From Mycobacterium sp. AZCC_0083 (GTDB lineage Bacteria > Actinomycetota > Actinomycetes > Mycobacteriales > Mycobacteriaceae), in assembly GCF_014202335.1 (NCBI RefSeq), contig NZ_JACHGP010000001.1, forward strand, positions 109,804 to 173,803: a stretch of DNA of 64,000 nucleotides, in the 5' to 3' direction. A program made the position numbers and the translations under genes. Positions 10,347-23,180 of the stretch are shown here, piece after piece (the stretch's first letter is position 1; the number at the start of each line of letters is the position of its first letter). The notes beneath the pieces were generated by a model that saw nothing but the letters and a program-made list of their open reading frames with translations, was not told the origin of the DNA and did no database searches.

Positions 10347-11165
10347 TCAGCGGGAGGGTTTCGGGCAGGACGGATGCGTGCCTGCGGTGACCAGGTCGGC
10401 AACGGCACTGCGCGGATCGCCGCTGGTGACCAAGCCCTCACCGACGAGCACGGCGTCAGCACCCGCACCCGCGTAGGCGAGCAGATCGGCGGTGCCCCGG
10501 ATACCGGACTCGGCAATCCGGATGACGTTGGACGGCAGCCCGGGAGCAATCCGTGCGAAGCAGTCGCGATCCACGTTCAAAGTCTTGAGATCCCTTGCGT
10601 TGACGCCGATCACACGCGCACCGGCCTGCAGGGCGCGGTCGGCCTCTTCCTCGGTGTGCACCTCGACGAGCGCGGTCATACCCAGCGACTCGGTGCGATC
10701 GATCATGGACACCAAAGCCGATTGCTCGAGTGCGGCGACGATGAGCAACAGCATGTCGGCGCCGTGCGCCCGCGCCTCGTGGATCTGGTAGGGCCCGACG
10801 ATGAAGTCCTTGCGCAGCACCGGAATCGACACGGCGGCGCGGACGGCGTCGAGGTCGTCGAGCGATCCGTTGAAGCGGCGCTGTTCGGTGAGCACGCTGA
10901 TCACCCGGGCGCCGCCGTCCTGGTAGGCACGGGCCAGCTTCGCCGGATCGGAGATCGTCGCCAGCTCACCCCGCGAAGGGCTGGCCCGCTTGACCTCAGC
11001 GATGACACCGATGCCGGGTTCCTTGAGCGCGGCAAGTACGTCCAGCGGCGCGGCTGCGTCCTTGGCCTTCGCCTTGACCTCGTCCAAGCTCACGGCAGCC
11101 TCGCGGACGGCGACGTCGGCACGGACTCCCTCGATGATGGAGTCGAGGACGGTGGCCGAACTCAT
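10347..11165 (-). CDS. trpC: Indole-3-glycerol phosphate synthase
   Basis: 272 residues. Catalyses ring closure of CdRP to indole-3-glycerol phosphate, the step before TrpAB. Barrel motifs include [14 protein letters not shown] (catalytic Glu/Lys), [46 protein letters not shown] and [10 protein letters not shown]. This is a stand-alone TrpC with no fused TrpF, so the preceding isomerase step must come from elsewhere (see hisA). The ATG at 11165 ([10 protein letters not shown]) matches family length; an upstream in-frame start is unlikely. Confidence 0.96.
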   Translation of the reverse strand: MSSATVLDSIIEGVRADVAVREAAVSLDEVKAKAKDAAAPLDVLAALKEPGIGVIAEVKRASPSRGELATISDPAKLARAYQDGGARVISVLTEQRRFNGSLDDLDAVRAAVSIPVLRKDFIVGPYQIHEARAHGADMLLLIVAALEQSALVSMIDRTESLGMTALVEVHTEEEADRALQAGARVIGVNARDLKTLNVDRDCFARIAPGLPSNVIRIAESGIRGTADLLAYAGAGADAVLVGEGLVTSGDPRSAVADLVTAGTHPSCPKPSR

Positions 11166-11257
11166 GAGCCGTGGATGTCCTTCCGAGCCGTACCTGGGCG
11201 TCCGGGCGATCCCGGATTGTCTGCATCGAAGGGTAGTCGCGTGCACCGCACCCCTTG

Positions 11258-11851
11258 TCACCGACCCTCGTTGTCCGTGGACGTCGGGTCACGGCCCTCG
11301 TCGAGGGCATCCCAGATCATCCGTTCCGACATTCCGTCGCCGTTTTCGTCCCGCTGCGCCGCAGCACGCCTCGCCGCTGGTGCGACGTACTTCCCGGCGT
11401 CCGATTTCGGCGCCGCGGCCGCCCGCAACAGCAGCACCGCACCGGCCAACGTCAGCGCCGCGGCGACCAGGGTGAGCACGGCGCCCCAGTGCTGCCGCTG
11501 CGTGCCGACCAGCGCGACGACGGGCACCTGCGCCAGGTCGGCCGCACGCACCGCGACGTCGCGAATCACCCACAACCCGATGCCCAGGTACCCCATGCCT
11601 GCGCTGGCAGCGGCGACGAGCATCGCTAGCAGGCGCAGCGGCCAGCCGCGCACCGCCAGCGCGGCGATGGCGGCGGCCAGCACGAGCAGCGCCAGCGGCA
11701 CCAGCGCCGTCGACCAGGCCGCACCCGACAACGTCGCGGTCTTCGGCTGACCAAGGCCGTCGGAGGACGACACCACGACCCACGTCATCCGCGAACCGAC
11801 CCACAGCGCGAGCGCGGCGAGCACCAGCAGCAGCTGGGCGATGCGTGTCAT
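11258..11851 (-). CDS. TIGR02234 family trp-operon-associated membrane protein
   Basis: 197 residues with about four hydrophobic segments (near residues 5-22, 45-67, 72-95 and 120-145) and a hydrophilic, charged C-terminal tail. It lies between trpE and trpC, the position typical of the TIGR02234 family found in actinobacterial trp operons. Function is unproven; a role in uptake or in tuning the pathway is only conjecture. The ATG overlaps the trpE stop (ATGA), implying translational coupling. About 90 bp separate its stop from the trpC start. Confidence 0.85.
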   Translation of the reverse strand: MTRIAQLLLVLAALALWVGSRMTWVVVSSSDGLGQPKTATLSGAAWSTALVPLALLVLAAAIAALAVRGWPLRLLAMLVAAASAGMGYLGIGLWVIRDVAVRAADLAQVPVVALVGTQRQHWGAVLTLVAAALTLAGAVLLLRAAAAPKSDAGKYVAPAARRAAAQRDENGDGMSERMIWDALDEGRDPTSTDNEGR

Positions 11852-13377
11852 GGCCCCTTCAGCGTTTCGGCGGCGGCGATGGCGTTGAGCACCGCGCGGG
11901 CCTTGTTGGCGGCCTCGTTGTACTCGTAGGGGCCATTGGAGTCGGCCACTACGCCGCCGCCGGCCTGCACGTAGGCCGTGCCGTTGCGCATCAGCGCGGT
12001 GCGGATTGCGATCGCGAAGTCGGCGTTGCCTGCGAAGTCGAGGTAGCCGAGTACCCCGCCGTAGAGGCCGCGCCGCGTCTTCTCGACTTCCTCGATGAGC
12101 TCCATCGCCCGCACCTTCGGCGCCCCCGAAAGGGTGCCCGCCGGGAAGCAGGCGGTGACGGCGTCGAGTGCCGTCATGCCCTCGGCCAGGTGCCCGGTCA
12201 CCGTCGAGACCAGATGCATGACGTGGCTGTAGCGCTCGATGTGGCTGTAGTCCTCCACCCGCACCGTGCCGGGCACGCAGACCCGGCCAAGGTCGTTGCG
12301 GCCGAGGTCGACCAGCATCAGATGCTCGGCGCGTTCCTTGTCGTCGGACAGCAGCTCCTTTTCGAGCAGCACGTCCTCCTCCTCGGTTGCACCGCGCCAG
12401 CGCGTCCCGGCGATCGGATGCGTGGTGGCCTTGCCGTCCTGCACGGTCACCAACGCCTCCGGGCTGGACCCGACGATCGAGAAGTCAAGTTCGCCAGCGG
12501 CATTCGGCACGTTGAGCAGATACATGTAGGGGCTGGGATTGGTCACCCGCAGCATCCGATAGACATCAAGTGGATCAGCGGGGGTCGTCATTTCAAACCG
12601 CTGAGAAGGCACCACCTGGAACGCCTCCCCCGCCTCGATGTCGCCGACCAGCTTGTCGACGATCGCGGTGTACTCCTCGACGGTGCGCTGCTGCCGGTGC
12701 ACCGGCTGGGGGCGGCCGAAGGTGGCGACCGTGGATCCGAGCGGTTCGCCGAGCGCGGCCGTCATGACGTCGAGGCGGCCGACGGCGTCGTCGTAGGCCC
12801 AGTCCACCCGCTCGTCGGTGCCGTTCCAGTTCACCGCGTTGGCGATCAGCGTGATGGTGCCCTCGTGATGGTCGACGGCAGCGACGTCGGTGGCCAACAG
12901 CAGCAGCATGTCGGGCAGTTGGAGGTCGTCGAGGGCCAGCTCGGGCAGCCGCTCCAGGCGCCGCACCATGTCGTAGGCGAAGAACCCGACCAGACCACTG
13001 GACAGCGGCGGCAGGCCGGGCAACGCCGCGGTCTCCAGCAGGTCCAGCGTGGCGCGCAGCGCCTGCAGCGGGTCCCCGCCGCTTGGCGCGTCCTGCGGCG
13101 TGACGCCCAACCAGACCGCCTCGCCGTCCCGAACCGTCAGCGCCGAGGGCGCCCCCGCCCCGATGAACGACCATCGCGACCACGACCGGCCGTTCTCCGC
13201 GGACTCCAGCAGGAACGTGCCGGGTCGGTTGGCGGCCAGCTTGCGGTAGGCCGACAGCGGTGTCTCGCTGTCGGCGAGCACCTTGCGAGTCACCGGCACC
13301 ACGCGATGCTCGGCGGCCAGCGCCTGGAAGTCCTCACGCGAGGTGGTGATGGCGAGGTCGGCGGAACGTACTTGCAC
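11848..13377 (-). CDS. trpE: Anthranilate synthase component I
   Basis: 509 residues. Makes anthranilate from chorismate, with ammonia from a glutaminase partner not seen in this window. The N-terminal regulatory segment has [16 protein letters not shown], including the LLES motif for tryptophan feedback. The C-terminal chorismate-binding domain has [41 protein letters not shown] and [14 protein letters not shown] start at 13377 is preferred because GGGAGGA lies 8 nt upstream and the resulting N-terminus fits the family; an in-frame extension to 13428 would run into the divergent gene. It is first in the trp-lgt operon. Confidence 0.96.
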   Translation of the reverse strand: MQVRSADLAITTSREDFQALAAEHRVVPVTRKVLADSETPLSAYRKLAANRPGTFLLESAENGRSWSRWSFIGAGAPSALTVRDGEAVWLGVTPQDAPSGGDPLQALRATLDLLETAALPGLPPLSSGLVGFFAYDMVRRLERLPELALDDLQLPDMLLLLATDVAAVDHHEGTITLIANAVNWNGTDERVDWAYDDAVGRLDVMTAALGEPLGSTVATFGRPQPVHRQQRTVEEYTAIVDKLVGDIEAGEAFQVVPSQRFEMTTPADPLDVYRMLRVTNPSPYMYLLNVPNAAGELDFSIVGSSPEALVTVQDGKATTHPIAGTRWRGATEEEDVLLEKELLSDDKERAEHLMLVDLGRNDLGRVCVPGTVRVEDYSHIERYSHVMHLVSTVTGHLAEGMTALDAVTACFPAGTLSGAPKVRAMELIEEVEKTRRGLYGGVLGYLDFAGNADFAIAIRTALMRNGTAYVQAGGGVVADSNGPYEYNEAANKARAVLNAIAAAETLKGP

Positions 13378-13427
13378 GGGGCAATCCTCCCAGACCGCTC
13401 TTTGGCTACCGGCGTAGCGTGACTCCA
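13378..13427. promoter_or_regulatory. Compact divergent promoter region trpE / peroxiredoxin
   Basis: Only 50 bp separate the trpE GTG from the peroxiredoxin ATG. Rightwards, TAGCGT (13415-13420) is a TANNNT -10 box 7 nt before ATG 13428, fitting leaderless transcription. Leftwards, a GGGAGGA ribosome binding site precedes trpE. The trpE promoter must therefore lie inside or beyond the start of the peroxiredoxin gene. No leader peptide or trp attenuator is visible. Confidence 0.5.
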
Positions 13428-13892
13428 ATGAAGCGTGGCGACCAGGTAGCCGAGTTCGAACTGCCCGACCAGACAGGCACCGTGCGGAGCCTGACGAGCC
13501 TTCTCGCAGACGGACCGATCGTGCTGTTCTTCTATCCGGCGGCCATGACTCCCGGATGCACCAAGGAGGCCTGCCACTTCCGCGACCTCGCCGGCGAGTT
13601 CGCCGCCGTCGGCACCGGCCGCGTCGGGATCAGCGCCGATGCCGTCGCCAAGCAGGCCAAGTTCGCCGACATGCAAAAGTTCGACTATCCGCTGCTGTCC
13701 GACACCGAGGGCGTCGTCGCGACCCAGTTCGGGGTCAAGCGTGGACTGCTCGGCAAGCTGATGCCCGTCAAGCGCACCACGTTCGTCATCGACACCGATC
13801 GCACGGTGCTCGAGGTCATCGCCAGCGAGTTCAGCATGGACACCCACGCCGACAAGGCGTTGGAGGTGCTGCGCCAACGTCAGTCGGCGTAG
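13428..13892 (+). CDS. bcpB: Peroxiredoxin, BCP/PrxQ type
   Basis: 154-residue thioredoxin-fold thiol peroxidase that reduces hydroperoxides in the cytosol. The [11 protein letters not shown] motif carries the peroxidatic Cys44 and a resolving Cys49 five residues on, the atypical 2-Cys PrxQ arrangement. The following [10 protein letters not shown] segment is typical. The ATG at 13428 is preferred over an in-frame GTG three codons earlier, because a TAGCGT -10 box ends 7 nt before it. An ABC ATPase gene begins 8 nt after its stop, so the two are probably co-transcribed. Confidence 0.9.
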   Translation: MKRGDQVAEFELPDQTGTVRSLTSLLADGPIVLFFYPAAMTPGCTKEACHFRDLAGEFAAVGTGRVGISADAVAKQAKFADMQKFDYPLLSDTEGVVATQFGVKRGLLGKLMPVKRTTFVIDTDRTVLEVIASEFSMDTHADKALEVLRQRQSA

Positions 13893-13900
13893 GAGGCATC

Positions 13901-14698
13901 GTGACCACCGTGCTGGAACTGGCGGACGTGACGTTCCGCAGGGACGGTAAGCAAATCATCGACGGCATCTCGCTGACCGTCAACGCGGGCGAACACTGGG
14001 CGCTGCTCGGCCCCAACGGGGCGGGCAAGAGCACCCTGCTGGGTTTCTGTGCCGCCGTGACCTTTCCGTCGTCGGGCACCGTCAGGGTGCTCGGCGAGCA
14101 GATGGGACGCGTCGACCTGGCCCGCCTGCGCCACTCCATCGGGCACGTGAATCCCCGCCACCGGCTTCAGTATTCGCTCACGGTGCGCGAGGTCGTACTG
14201 ACCGGAATCACCGCGACGATCGACATCCCGATGCGCTGGACACCCAGCCAGGGCGAGCTGGACCGCGCCGACGCGATGATCGAGTCGGTCGGACTCCCGC
14301 ACAAGGCCGACGCCCACTGGCCGACGCTGTCGCAGGGCGAACGCGGCCGCAGTCTCATTGCCAGAGCACTGGTTTCGGAGCCGCGGCTGCTGCTGCTCGA
14401 CGAGCCGACCACCGGGCTGGACGTGGCAGCGCGCGAGCAGTTGCTCGAGACGATGGACTCGCTCGACGACACCCACCCCGACGTGGCATCGATTCTGGTC
14501 ACCCATCACCTCGAGGAACTCCCGACCACCACGACGCATGCGCTCCTCATTGCCGAGGGTCGCACCGTCGCCTCCGGGCCTGCCCGTGAAGTCGTCACCA
14601 CCGACAACGTCACGGCGGCGTTCGCCCACCCCGTTCAGGTCGGTTACGACGAGGGCCGGTGGACGGCGCGAGCCAAGGCGACCCGCATCGACGTCTAG
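13901..14698 (+). CDS. ABC transporter ATP-binding protein
   Basis: 265-residue soluble ATPase subunit. It has Walker A GPNGAGKST (residues about 38-46), the signature LSQGERGR (in place of the common LSGGQ), Walker B LLLLDEPTTGLD and switch His in LVTHHLEEL. No permease is encoded next to it, so its partner and substrate are unknown. The GTG start has AGGAGG four bases upstream, directly after the peroxiredoxin stop. The sequence resembles iron/metal-type or ModF-like ATPases, but I cannot assign a substrate. Confidence 0.85.
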   Translation: MTTVLELADVTFRRDGKQIIDGISLTVNAGEHWALLGPNGAGKSTLLGFCAAVTFPSSGTVRVLGEQMGRVDLARLRHSIGHVNPRHRLQYSLTVREVVLTGITATIDIPMRWTPSQGELDRADAMIESVGLPHKADAHWPTLSQGERGRSLIARALVSEPRLLLLDEPTTGLDVAAREQLLETMDSLDDTHPDVASILVTHHLEELPTTTTHALLIAEGRTVASGPAREVVTTDNVTAAFAHPVQVGYDEGRWTARAKATRIDV

Positions 14699-14866
14699 TC
14701 CTACCGACGGTGCCCGCTGGTCGGACGGCGACCACCGCCACGAGTGCTGCAGGGCCGCCGCCCGCCCTGCAGCTCACAACACGGTCTGCAACCGAGTGAA
14801 CTGAACGTGACAAGCCGGTGAATCCCGGGCAGCCTTGGCGCAATGTCGGCTGCCTAACGTGTGCGG

Positions 14867-15187
14867 ATGCTGACGCCCCGCCACGTAGACGAGATCGACT
14901 GGGACTCCGAAGGCGTTCATGCTGATCTGCAGCAGGCCGAGTACTACCAGAGCATGCTCGATGACCTGCGAGCAAGAGCCGACGACGAGTTGGCCCACCA
15001 CCGCGCTTCACTGGCAAAGCGCGAGCAGAAGGCCGATCTATACGGCATCAAGCGTCTGCACCGGATCATTCGGGCAAAGGAAACCGAACTCGCGACGATC
15101 GACGTGCTGACCGATGCGCTCAGCGCCAGATTTCCGACGTCGCAGACCTATCGACCGGACTGTGACAGTACGGGTACCAGAATTTAG
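14867..15187 (+). CDS. Small hypothetical coiled-coil protein
   Basis: 106 residues, unrecognised. Highly charged and predicted mostly helical: a central Ala/Arg/Glu/Lys-rich stretch (about residues 25-85) looks coiled-coil, with no signal peptide or membrane segment. TAACGT (14855-14860) ends 6 nt before the ATG at 14867, a good leaderless promoter arrangement; GTG at 14861 is the alternative start. Convergent with hisI. Confidence 0.6.
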   Translation: MLTPRHVDEIDWDSEGVHADLQQAEYYQSMLDDLRARADDELAHHRASLAKREQKADLYGIKRLHRIIRAKETELATIDVLTDALSARFPTSQTYRPDCDSTGTRI

Positions 15188-15205
15188 CCACGGATGTGCG
15201 CAACA

Positions 15206-15553
15206 CTAGCTTTCTGGCGCGAGCAACTGGTCCGCGTCGAAACAGGTGCGGTCGCCGGTGTGGCAGGCGGCTCCCACCTGGTCCACTTCGAGAAGCACGG
15301 TGTCGCCGTCGCAGTCGAGACGTACCGAGTGCACGTGCTGCGTGTGTCCCGACGTCTCGCCCTTGACCCAGTACTGGTTGCGGGAGCGCGAGAAGTAGGT
15401 GCCCTTGCGGGTTTCCAGCGTGCGGGCCAGCGCCTCGTCGTCCATCCACGCCACCATCAGCACCTGACCGCTGGTGCGGTCCTGTGCCACCGCGACGAAC
15501 AAGCCGTTCGGATCGCGCTTCAGCCTGGCCGCGATGCTTGGGTCCAGAGTCAC
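15206..15553 (-). CDS. hisI: Phosphoribosyl-AMP cyclohydrolase
   Basis: 115 residues, single-domain HisI without the HisE part. Opens the purine ring of PR-AMP in histidine synthesis. Metal- and substrate-binding motifs are [48 protein letters not shown] and [10 protein letters not shown], with conserved Cys residues for Zn. A GTG start at 15553 ([14 protein letters not shown]), 28 nt after the hisF stop, gives the usual mycobacterial length. Last visible gene of the his operon. Confidence 0.94.
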   Translation of the reverse strand: MTLDPSIAARLKRDPNGLFVAVAQDRTSGQVLMVAWMDDEALARTLETRKGTYFSRSRNQYWVKGETSGHTQHVHSVRLDCDGDTVLLEVDQVGAACHTGDRTCFDADQLLAPES

Positions 15554-15581
15554 GATCGTTCGTTCTTCGCGGAAGCGCTCA

Positions 15582-16367
15582 TCACCGCACCACGATCCCT
15601 TCCGCGGCCATCGCCGCCTTGACCTCGCCGATGGTGAGTTCGCCGAAGTGGAACACGCTGGCGGCCAGCACCGCATCGGCACCCGCCTCGACCGCTGGCG
15701 CGAAATGACCCACCACGCCTGCACCGCCGCTGGCGATGACGGGGACGGTGACCGCCGCGCGAACCGCCCGCAGCATGTCGAGGTCGAATCCCGCCTTGGT
15801 GCCGTCGGCGTCCATCGAGTTCAGCAGGATCTCGCCGACGCCCAATTCAGCTCCGCGGGTTGCCCATTCGACGGCGTCGATGCCCGTGCCGCGACGGCCG
15901 CCGTGGGTGGTGACCTCCCAGCCCGACGGCGTCGGCGCCGAGCCCGCGGGAACAGTCCTGGCGTCGACGGAGAGCACGATGCACTGCGAGCCGAACTGAC
16001 GCGACAACTCGTCCAGCAGCTCCGGACGGGCGATGGCGGCGGTGTTCACCGACACCTTGTCCGCACCGGCCCGCAGCAGGGTGTCCACGTCGGCGATCGA
16101 CCGCACGCCGCCACCGACGGTGAGCGGGATGAAGACCTGTTCGGCGGTGCGGCGCACCACGTCGAGCATGGTGGCCCGGCCCGACGACGATGCGGTGACG
16201 TCGAGGAACGTCAGCTCGTCGGCGCCCTCGGCGTCGTAGACCGCGGCGAGTTCGACCGGATCGCCTGCGTCACGCAGATTCTCGAAGTTGACCCCCTTGA
16301 CCACCCGGCCGTCGTCGACGTCCAGGCAGGGAATCACGCGGACTGCGACACCCTCGTGGTGGTTCAC
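15582..16367 (-). CDS. hisF: Imidazole glycerol phosphate synthase cyclase subunit
   Basis: 261-residue TIM barrel. With HisH it converts PRFAR plus ammonia to imidazole glycerol phosphate and AICAR. It starts [21 protein letters not shown] with the catalytic Asp. It continues with FLDVTAS, the phosphate-binding GGGVRS and the second catalytic Asp region [19 protein letters not shown], then the second phosphate site ASGGAG. The GTG at 16367 overlaps the impA stop by 4 bp. Confidence 0.96.
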   Translation of the reverse strand: MNHHEGVAVRVIPCLDVDDGRVVKGVNFENLRDAGDPVELAAVYDAEGADELTFLDVTASSSGRATMLDVVRRTAEQVFIPLTVGGGVRSIADVDTLLRAGADKVSVNTAAIARPELLDELSRQFGSQCIVLSVDARTVPAGSAPTPSGWEVTTHGGRRGTGIDAVEWATRGAELGVGEILLNSMDADGTKAGFDLDMLRAVRAAVTVPVIASGGAGVVGHFAPAVEAGADAVLAASVFHFGELTIGEVKAAMAAEGIVVR

Positions 16368-17182
16368 CGGTAGTCCTCCGGCGCTCCGACCGCCGTGACG
16401 ATCTCCAAGATCTCGGCGTGCACGTTCGGCACGCCCGCGAGCGCCGAGCGTGACGACGGGGTCCACGGCTCGCCTGCGAGGTCGGTCACGATGCCGCCTG
16501 CCGCCCTGACCAGTGCAACGCCTGCCGCGTGGTCCCAGATGTGGTGACCGAAGCTGATCGCGCCACCGAGCACTCCACCTGCGGCATAGGCCATGTCGAC
16601 GCCGGTGGCACCGTGCATCCTCATACGAGAACACTTGCGGCTCAACCGTTCCAGCGTGGAGAGCCGGTAGCGGCCGGGGAACTCGCCGCGCGAGTCGATG
16701 TTGAACGTGCCGATGCCCACGATGGAGTCGCAGAGCTCGGCGTCCTTCAGGGGTGGCTGCTCCACGCCGTTGACGTAGAGCGGCCCTCCCATCGCCGCGG
16801 TGTATCGCTGATCGGTGAACGGCAGCCAGGTCAGGCCTGCCACCGGCTCGCCGTCGCGCAGCAGACCCAGCAGGATGGCCGCGGTCGGCAGCCCCGCGGC
16901 GTAGTTGAACGTGCCGTCGATCGGATCGAGCACCCACACCAGATGTGAGTCGATCGGGGCGCCGCCGAATTCCTCACCGTGCACGCCGATCCCGGTGGCC
17001 TCTTCGAGCGCGGCGACGACCTGCCGCTCGATCGCCAGGTCGACCTCGGTGGCGAAGTCGTTGCCCTTCTTGGCGACCGCCGACTCGGCGCGGTGTCCGG
17101 TAATGAACGGCTTGGCGGCCTCGTCGAGGATCGCCGAGGCGGTGGCGACCAGCGCGTCTAGGTCGGATTCGTCCAGCGCCAT
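16364..17182 (-). CDS. impA: Inositol monophosphatase family protein
   Basis: 272 residues. Metal-binding motifs are HGEEFGG (Glu), [17 protein letters not shown] (DPIDGT) and [18 protein letters not shown], all diagnostic for the Mg-dependent inositol-phosphatase family. Embedded in the his operon as in other mycobacteria, it could act on inositol 1-phosphate for phosphatidylinositol or mycothiol supply. Family members have also been proposed as histidinol-phosphate phosphatases, and the sequence alone does not decide. It overlaps hisF by 4 bp and starts 6 nt after the hisA stop. Confidence 0.9.
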   Translation of the reverse strand: MALDESDLDALVATASAILDEAAKPFITGHRAESAVAKKGNDFATEVDLAIERQVVAALEEATGIGVHGEEFGGAPIDSHLVWVLDPIDGTFNYAAGLPTAAILLGLLRDGEPVAGLTWLPFTDQRYTAAMGGPLYVNGVEQPPLKDAELCDSIVGIGTFNIDSRGEFPGRYRLSTLERLSRKCSRMRMHGATGVDMAYAAGGVLGGAISFGHHIWDHAAGVALVRAAGGIVTDLAGEPWTPSSRSALAGVPNVHAEILEIVTAVGAPEDYR

Positions 17183-17188
17183 CGCGAT

Positions 17189-17932
17189 CTACCGACTGAC
17201 CGCTGCAAGCGCCTGCGGCAGCGTAAACCGACCGGCGTAGAGGGCCTTGCCCACGATCGCGCCCTCCACGCCATGCCCAGCAAGGGTGGCGATGGCCTGA
17301 AGGTCCTCGATGCTGGACACTCCGCCCGAGGCGATGATGGGAGCAGCGGTGTGTTCGGCGACGCGCGTGAGCAGCTCCAGATTGGGGCCGTTCAACGTGC
17401 CGTCCTTGGTCACGTCGGTGACGACGTAGCGCGAACACCCTTCGCCGTTGAGCCGGTCCAGCACGGGCCACAGGTCGCCACCATCGGTCTCCCAGCCGCG
17501 GCCGCGCAGCTGGTGCTCACCGTCAACGATCTTGACGTCGAGTCCCACGGCGACCTTCTCGCCGTGCTCGGCGATCACGCGGCGACACCACTGTGGATTC
17601 TCCAGCGCGGCCGTGCCCAGGTTGACCCGCGCGCAACCGGTGGCCAGCGCCGCCGACAGGGTGTTGTCGTCACGGATGCCGCCGGATAGTTCGACGCTGA
17701 CGTCGAGCCTTCCGATCACCTCGGCCAGCAATTCGAGGTTGGTCCCGCGACCGAAGGCTGCGTCGAGGTCGACCAGGTGGATCCACTCGGCGCCGTCGGT
17801 CTGCCAGCCCAATGCGGCGTCCAACGCTGAGCCGTAGTCGGTTTCGCTGCCAGCCACACCCTGTACGAGGCGTACGGCCTTGCCTTCGACGACGTCGACG
17901 GCTGGCAGAAGTATCAGTGGAACGTTGGTCAC
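17189..17932 (-). CDS. priA: Bifunctional ProFAR/PRA isomerase (HisA/TrpF)
   Basis: 247-residue TIM barrel starting [20 protein letters not shown] with the catalytic Asp. It continues with [42 protein letters not shown] (second catalytic Asp) and ASGGVSS. In actinobacteria this protein (PriA, often annotated hisA) also carries out the TrpF isomerisation. That fits the trp operon here, which has no trpF. A GTG at 17932 overlaps the last base of the hisH stop (TAGTG). Bifunctionality is from family knowledge and context. Confidence 0.93.
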   Translation of the reverse strand: MTNVPLILLPAVDVVEGKAVRLVQGVAGSETDYGSALDAALGWQTDGAEWIHLVDLDAAFGRGTNLELLAEVIGRLDVSVELSGGIRDDNTLSAALATGCARVNLGTAALENPQWCRRVIAEHGEKVAVGLDVKIVDGEHQLRGRGWETDGGDLWPVLDRLNGEGCSRYVVTDVTKDGTLNGPNLELLTRVAEHTAAPIIASGGVSSIEDLQAIATLAGHGVEGAIVGKALYAGRFTLPQALAAVSR

Positions 17933-18548
17933 TAGAGCCCCTCGACCCAATTGCTCAGCAGCGCCGCGCCGGCGTCACCGCTCTTCTCCGGATGAAACTG
18001 CGTGGCGGACAACGCACCGTCCTCGACGGCCGCCAGGAACGGTACGTGGTGCGTCGCCCAGGTGAGCAGGGCGTCGGGATCGCCCTCCCACTGCTGCGCG
18101 GCGTAGGAGTGCACGAAGTAGAACCGGGTGTCGGCGTCCAGCCCCTTGAACAGCGCACTCCCCGGTGCGGCGGCCACGACGTTCCAACCCATGTGCGGAA
18201 TCACCGGCGCATCGAGTCGCACGACGGACCCGGGCCACTGCGCGCAACCCTGCGTCTCCACCCCGAACTCGACGCCGCGGGCGAACAGGATCTGCATGCC
18301 TACACAGATGCCGAGTACGGGCCTTCCCGCCGCCAGCCGGTCGGCGACGATCTTCTCACCGCCGACACCCCGCAGACCCTTCATGCACGCCTCGTAGGCG
18401 CCAACCCCTGGCACCACCAGACCATCGGCGTTCGCCGCCGCGGCGGGATCCGAGGTGACCTCGACCGTCGCCCCGACCCGTTCCAGCGCACGCTGCGCCG
18501 ACCGTAGGTTGCCCGACCCGTAATCGAGGACCACCACGGACTTCACTG

Positions 18549-18552
<4 letters not shown>
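17932..18552 (-). CDS. hisH: Imidazole glycerol phosphate synthase glutaminase subunit
   Basis: 206-residue class I glutamine amidotransferase that feeds ammonia to HisF. It has [16 protein letters not shown] at the N-terminus, the nucleophile Cys in [13 protein letters not shown], the oxyanion-region PGVGAY, and the His/Glu pair in [11 protein letters not shown]. The GTG start overlaps the hisB stop (GTGA); a second GTG two codons in would be equally plausible. Confidence 0.95.
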
Positions 18553-21654
<3,102 letters not shown>

Positions 21655-21699
21655 AGGGCTATTGTCCCAGAGCAGCACAAATCGAATACGGGAGCCGTC

Positions 21700-22125
21700 A
21701 TGTCACCGTCAACGTCACGAGAAGACCACCCCAACAACGCGCCCGGCGCGCCCATGCTGATGCCGGTGTGGCTCGAGCGTTTCCAGATCAAGTACGTCAA
21801 CCCACTGCTGCGCCCGCTGTCGAAGCGGGCGCCAGGATTCGCCGTGATCAAGCACCGAGGCCGCACGTCGGGCAAGGAGTTCGAGACGATCGTCACCGCC
21901 TACCGCAAGGACGGCCTGGTGGCGATCGGGCTGATGCACGGCAAGACCAACTGGGTCAAGAACGTGCTGGCCGCCGGTGAGGCCGACATCCACGTGGCCC
22001 GCAAGGACCTCCACCTGGTGAATCCGCGTGTGCTGCCCGCAGGCACCGTCGACCCCACGTTGCCCCGGATTCCGCAGATGCTCGCCAAGCGGCAGGGCAC
22101 GTTCGTCGCCGACATATCGAGCTGA
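21700..22125 (+). CDS. Nitroreductase/deazaflavin-dependent oxidoreductase family protein
   Basis: 141 residues of the split beta-barrel (FDOR) family. It has [28 protein letters not shown], the typical GRxSGK cofactor-phosphate segment, then [24 protein letters not shown]. Relatives bind F420 (Ddn type) or, in some subgroups, other cofactors; the substrate cannot be read from sequence. A GGGAG site precedes the ATG. It is divergent from hisD, with 45 bp between start codons. Confidence 0.85.
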   Translation: MSPSTSREDHPNNAPGAPMLMPVWLERFQIKYVNPLLRPLSKRAPGFAVIKHRGRTSGKEFETIVTAYRKDGLVAIGLMHGKTNWVKNVLAAGEADIHVARKDLHLVNPRVLPAGTVDPTLPRIPQMLAKRQGTFVADISS

Positions 22126-22173
22126 GTCATATCCGGTTGAGCGCACGCGCCACCGCCTGCGACACTTCATGAC

Positions 22174-22809
22174 GTGGAGTGGACCGTGTGGCTGGCGTTC
22201 GTCGGAGCGGCGATTCTGATCGCCCTATCCCCTGGTGCTGGTGCGATCCAGTCGATGGCGACCGGCCTGAGCCACGGCGTGCGCCGCGGCTATTGGAGCA
22301 TCCTCGGCCTCGAGATCGGGCTGATGCTGCAGCTGACCCTCGTCGCCGTGGGATTGGGCGCCATCGTCACCGGTTCGATCGTCGTGTTCAACGTCATCAA
22401 GTGGGTCGGGGTGGCATACCTGCTGTATCTCGCGGTGCGGCAATGGCGGACGGCGACCAGGGACCTTCGCGAGCAAATGGACACCTCGACCAACGGTGGC
22501 CGCACCGCGTTGGTCGCTCGTGGATTCTTGGTCAACGCCACCAACCCGAAGGGTCTGGTGTTCTTCCTGGCGGTGTTGCCGCAGTTCGTGGTGCCGACCG
22601 CGCCGCTGCTCCCGCAGTATCTGGCGATCGGCGCGACGATGGTGGCCGTCGACATGGTGGTGATGGGGCTGTACACCGGGTTGTCCGTGCGACTGTTGCG
22701 CTGGATGCACACGCCGCGACGGCAGACGGTGGTCAACCGCGTCTTCTCCGGACTGTTCGGGACGGCCGCGTTGGTCCTGTCGCTGGTGCGTCGCGCCGCG
22801 ACGGTCTAG
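22174..22809 (+). CDS. LysE/RhtB family amino-acid exporter
   Basis: 211 residues with about six hydrophobic helices. The family hallmarks are the N-terminal SPGAGA motif (variant of SPGP) and FLVNATNPKGLVFFLAVLPQFV in the middle. LysE-type transporters export amino acids or homoserine lactones; the substrate here is unknown. The start is taken as GTG 22174, 49 nt after the upstream oxidoreductase. Its 3' end overlaps the CocE remnant on the opposite strand by 4 bp. Confidence 0.88.
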   Translation: MEWTVWLAFVGAAILIALSPGAGAIQSMATGLSHGVRRGYWSILGLEIGLMLQLTLVAVGLGAIVTGSIVVFNVIKWVGVAYLLYLAVRQWRTATRDLREQMDTSTNGGRTALVARGFLVNATNPKGLVFFLAVLPQFVVPTAPLLPQYLAIGATMVAVDMVVMGLYTGLSVRLLRWMHTPRRQTVVNRVFSGLFGTAALVLSLVRRAATV

Positions 22810-23164
22810 GCCAGCGTCGGCAGGATCACCGCCGACGGGCGCGAGGCGTCGTGGTAGACCGTCTGATCGGCGGGGCGGAGAACGGTTGCCGTTGCGTGCG
22901 ATTCGCCGGTGCCGGGGTTACGCGCGTAGCGCGGAAACGCGCCGCTGGAGACTTGCACCCTGATGCGCCGTACGGCGATCGATACAAGGCGGTGGGCAAC
23001 GTGGTGGACGACGACGCGTCCCTGGCGCGCGGCGCCCACCTGTCGGCCAGCAGCACTGTCCCGTCCGGCATCGGTACCCGAAGATCGCGCTGGACGACGA
23101 CGTCGCGGGTGATCGGCGGCGATGCCTCGAGTACGCGTTCGATGAGGTGGCTGATCGGGTTCAC
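22806..23164 (-). pseudogene. Internally deleted CocE/NonD family hydrolase remnant
   Basis: The first ~65 codons from GTG 23164 read like the N-terminus of an X-Pro dipeptidyl-peptidase/CocE-type hydrolase (TRDVVVQRDLRVPMPDGTVLLADRW, later LPTALYRSPYG). A different frame, ending at 22806, encodes the typical C-terminal end (VQVSSGAFPRYARNPGTGESHATATVL, then HDASRPSAVILP). The switch falls near 22965-22975. The catalytic core (~450 residues in intact members) is gone, so this is a decayed gene joined by an out-of-frame deletion. The first frame stops at 22826. Confidence 0.75.
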
Positions 23165-23180
23165 CGCACCACGCTACGTG

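Noticed and set aside
10343..10549. N-terminal extension of trpB
   Set aside because: The frame stays open upstream, but the extension lies inside trpC and its composition is shadow-like; GTG 10342 gives the family-typical N-terminus.
11848..13427. trp attenuator or leader peptide before trpE
   Set aside because: The space before trpE is about 50 bp and lacks a Trp-rich short frame or alternating hairpins.
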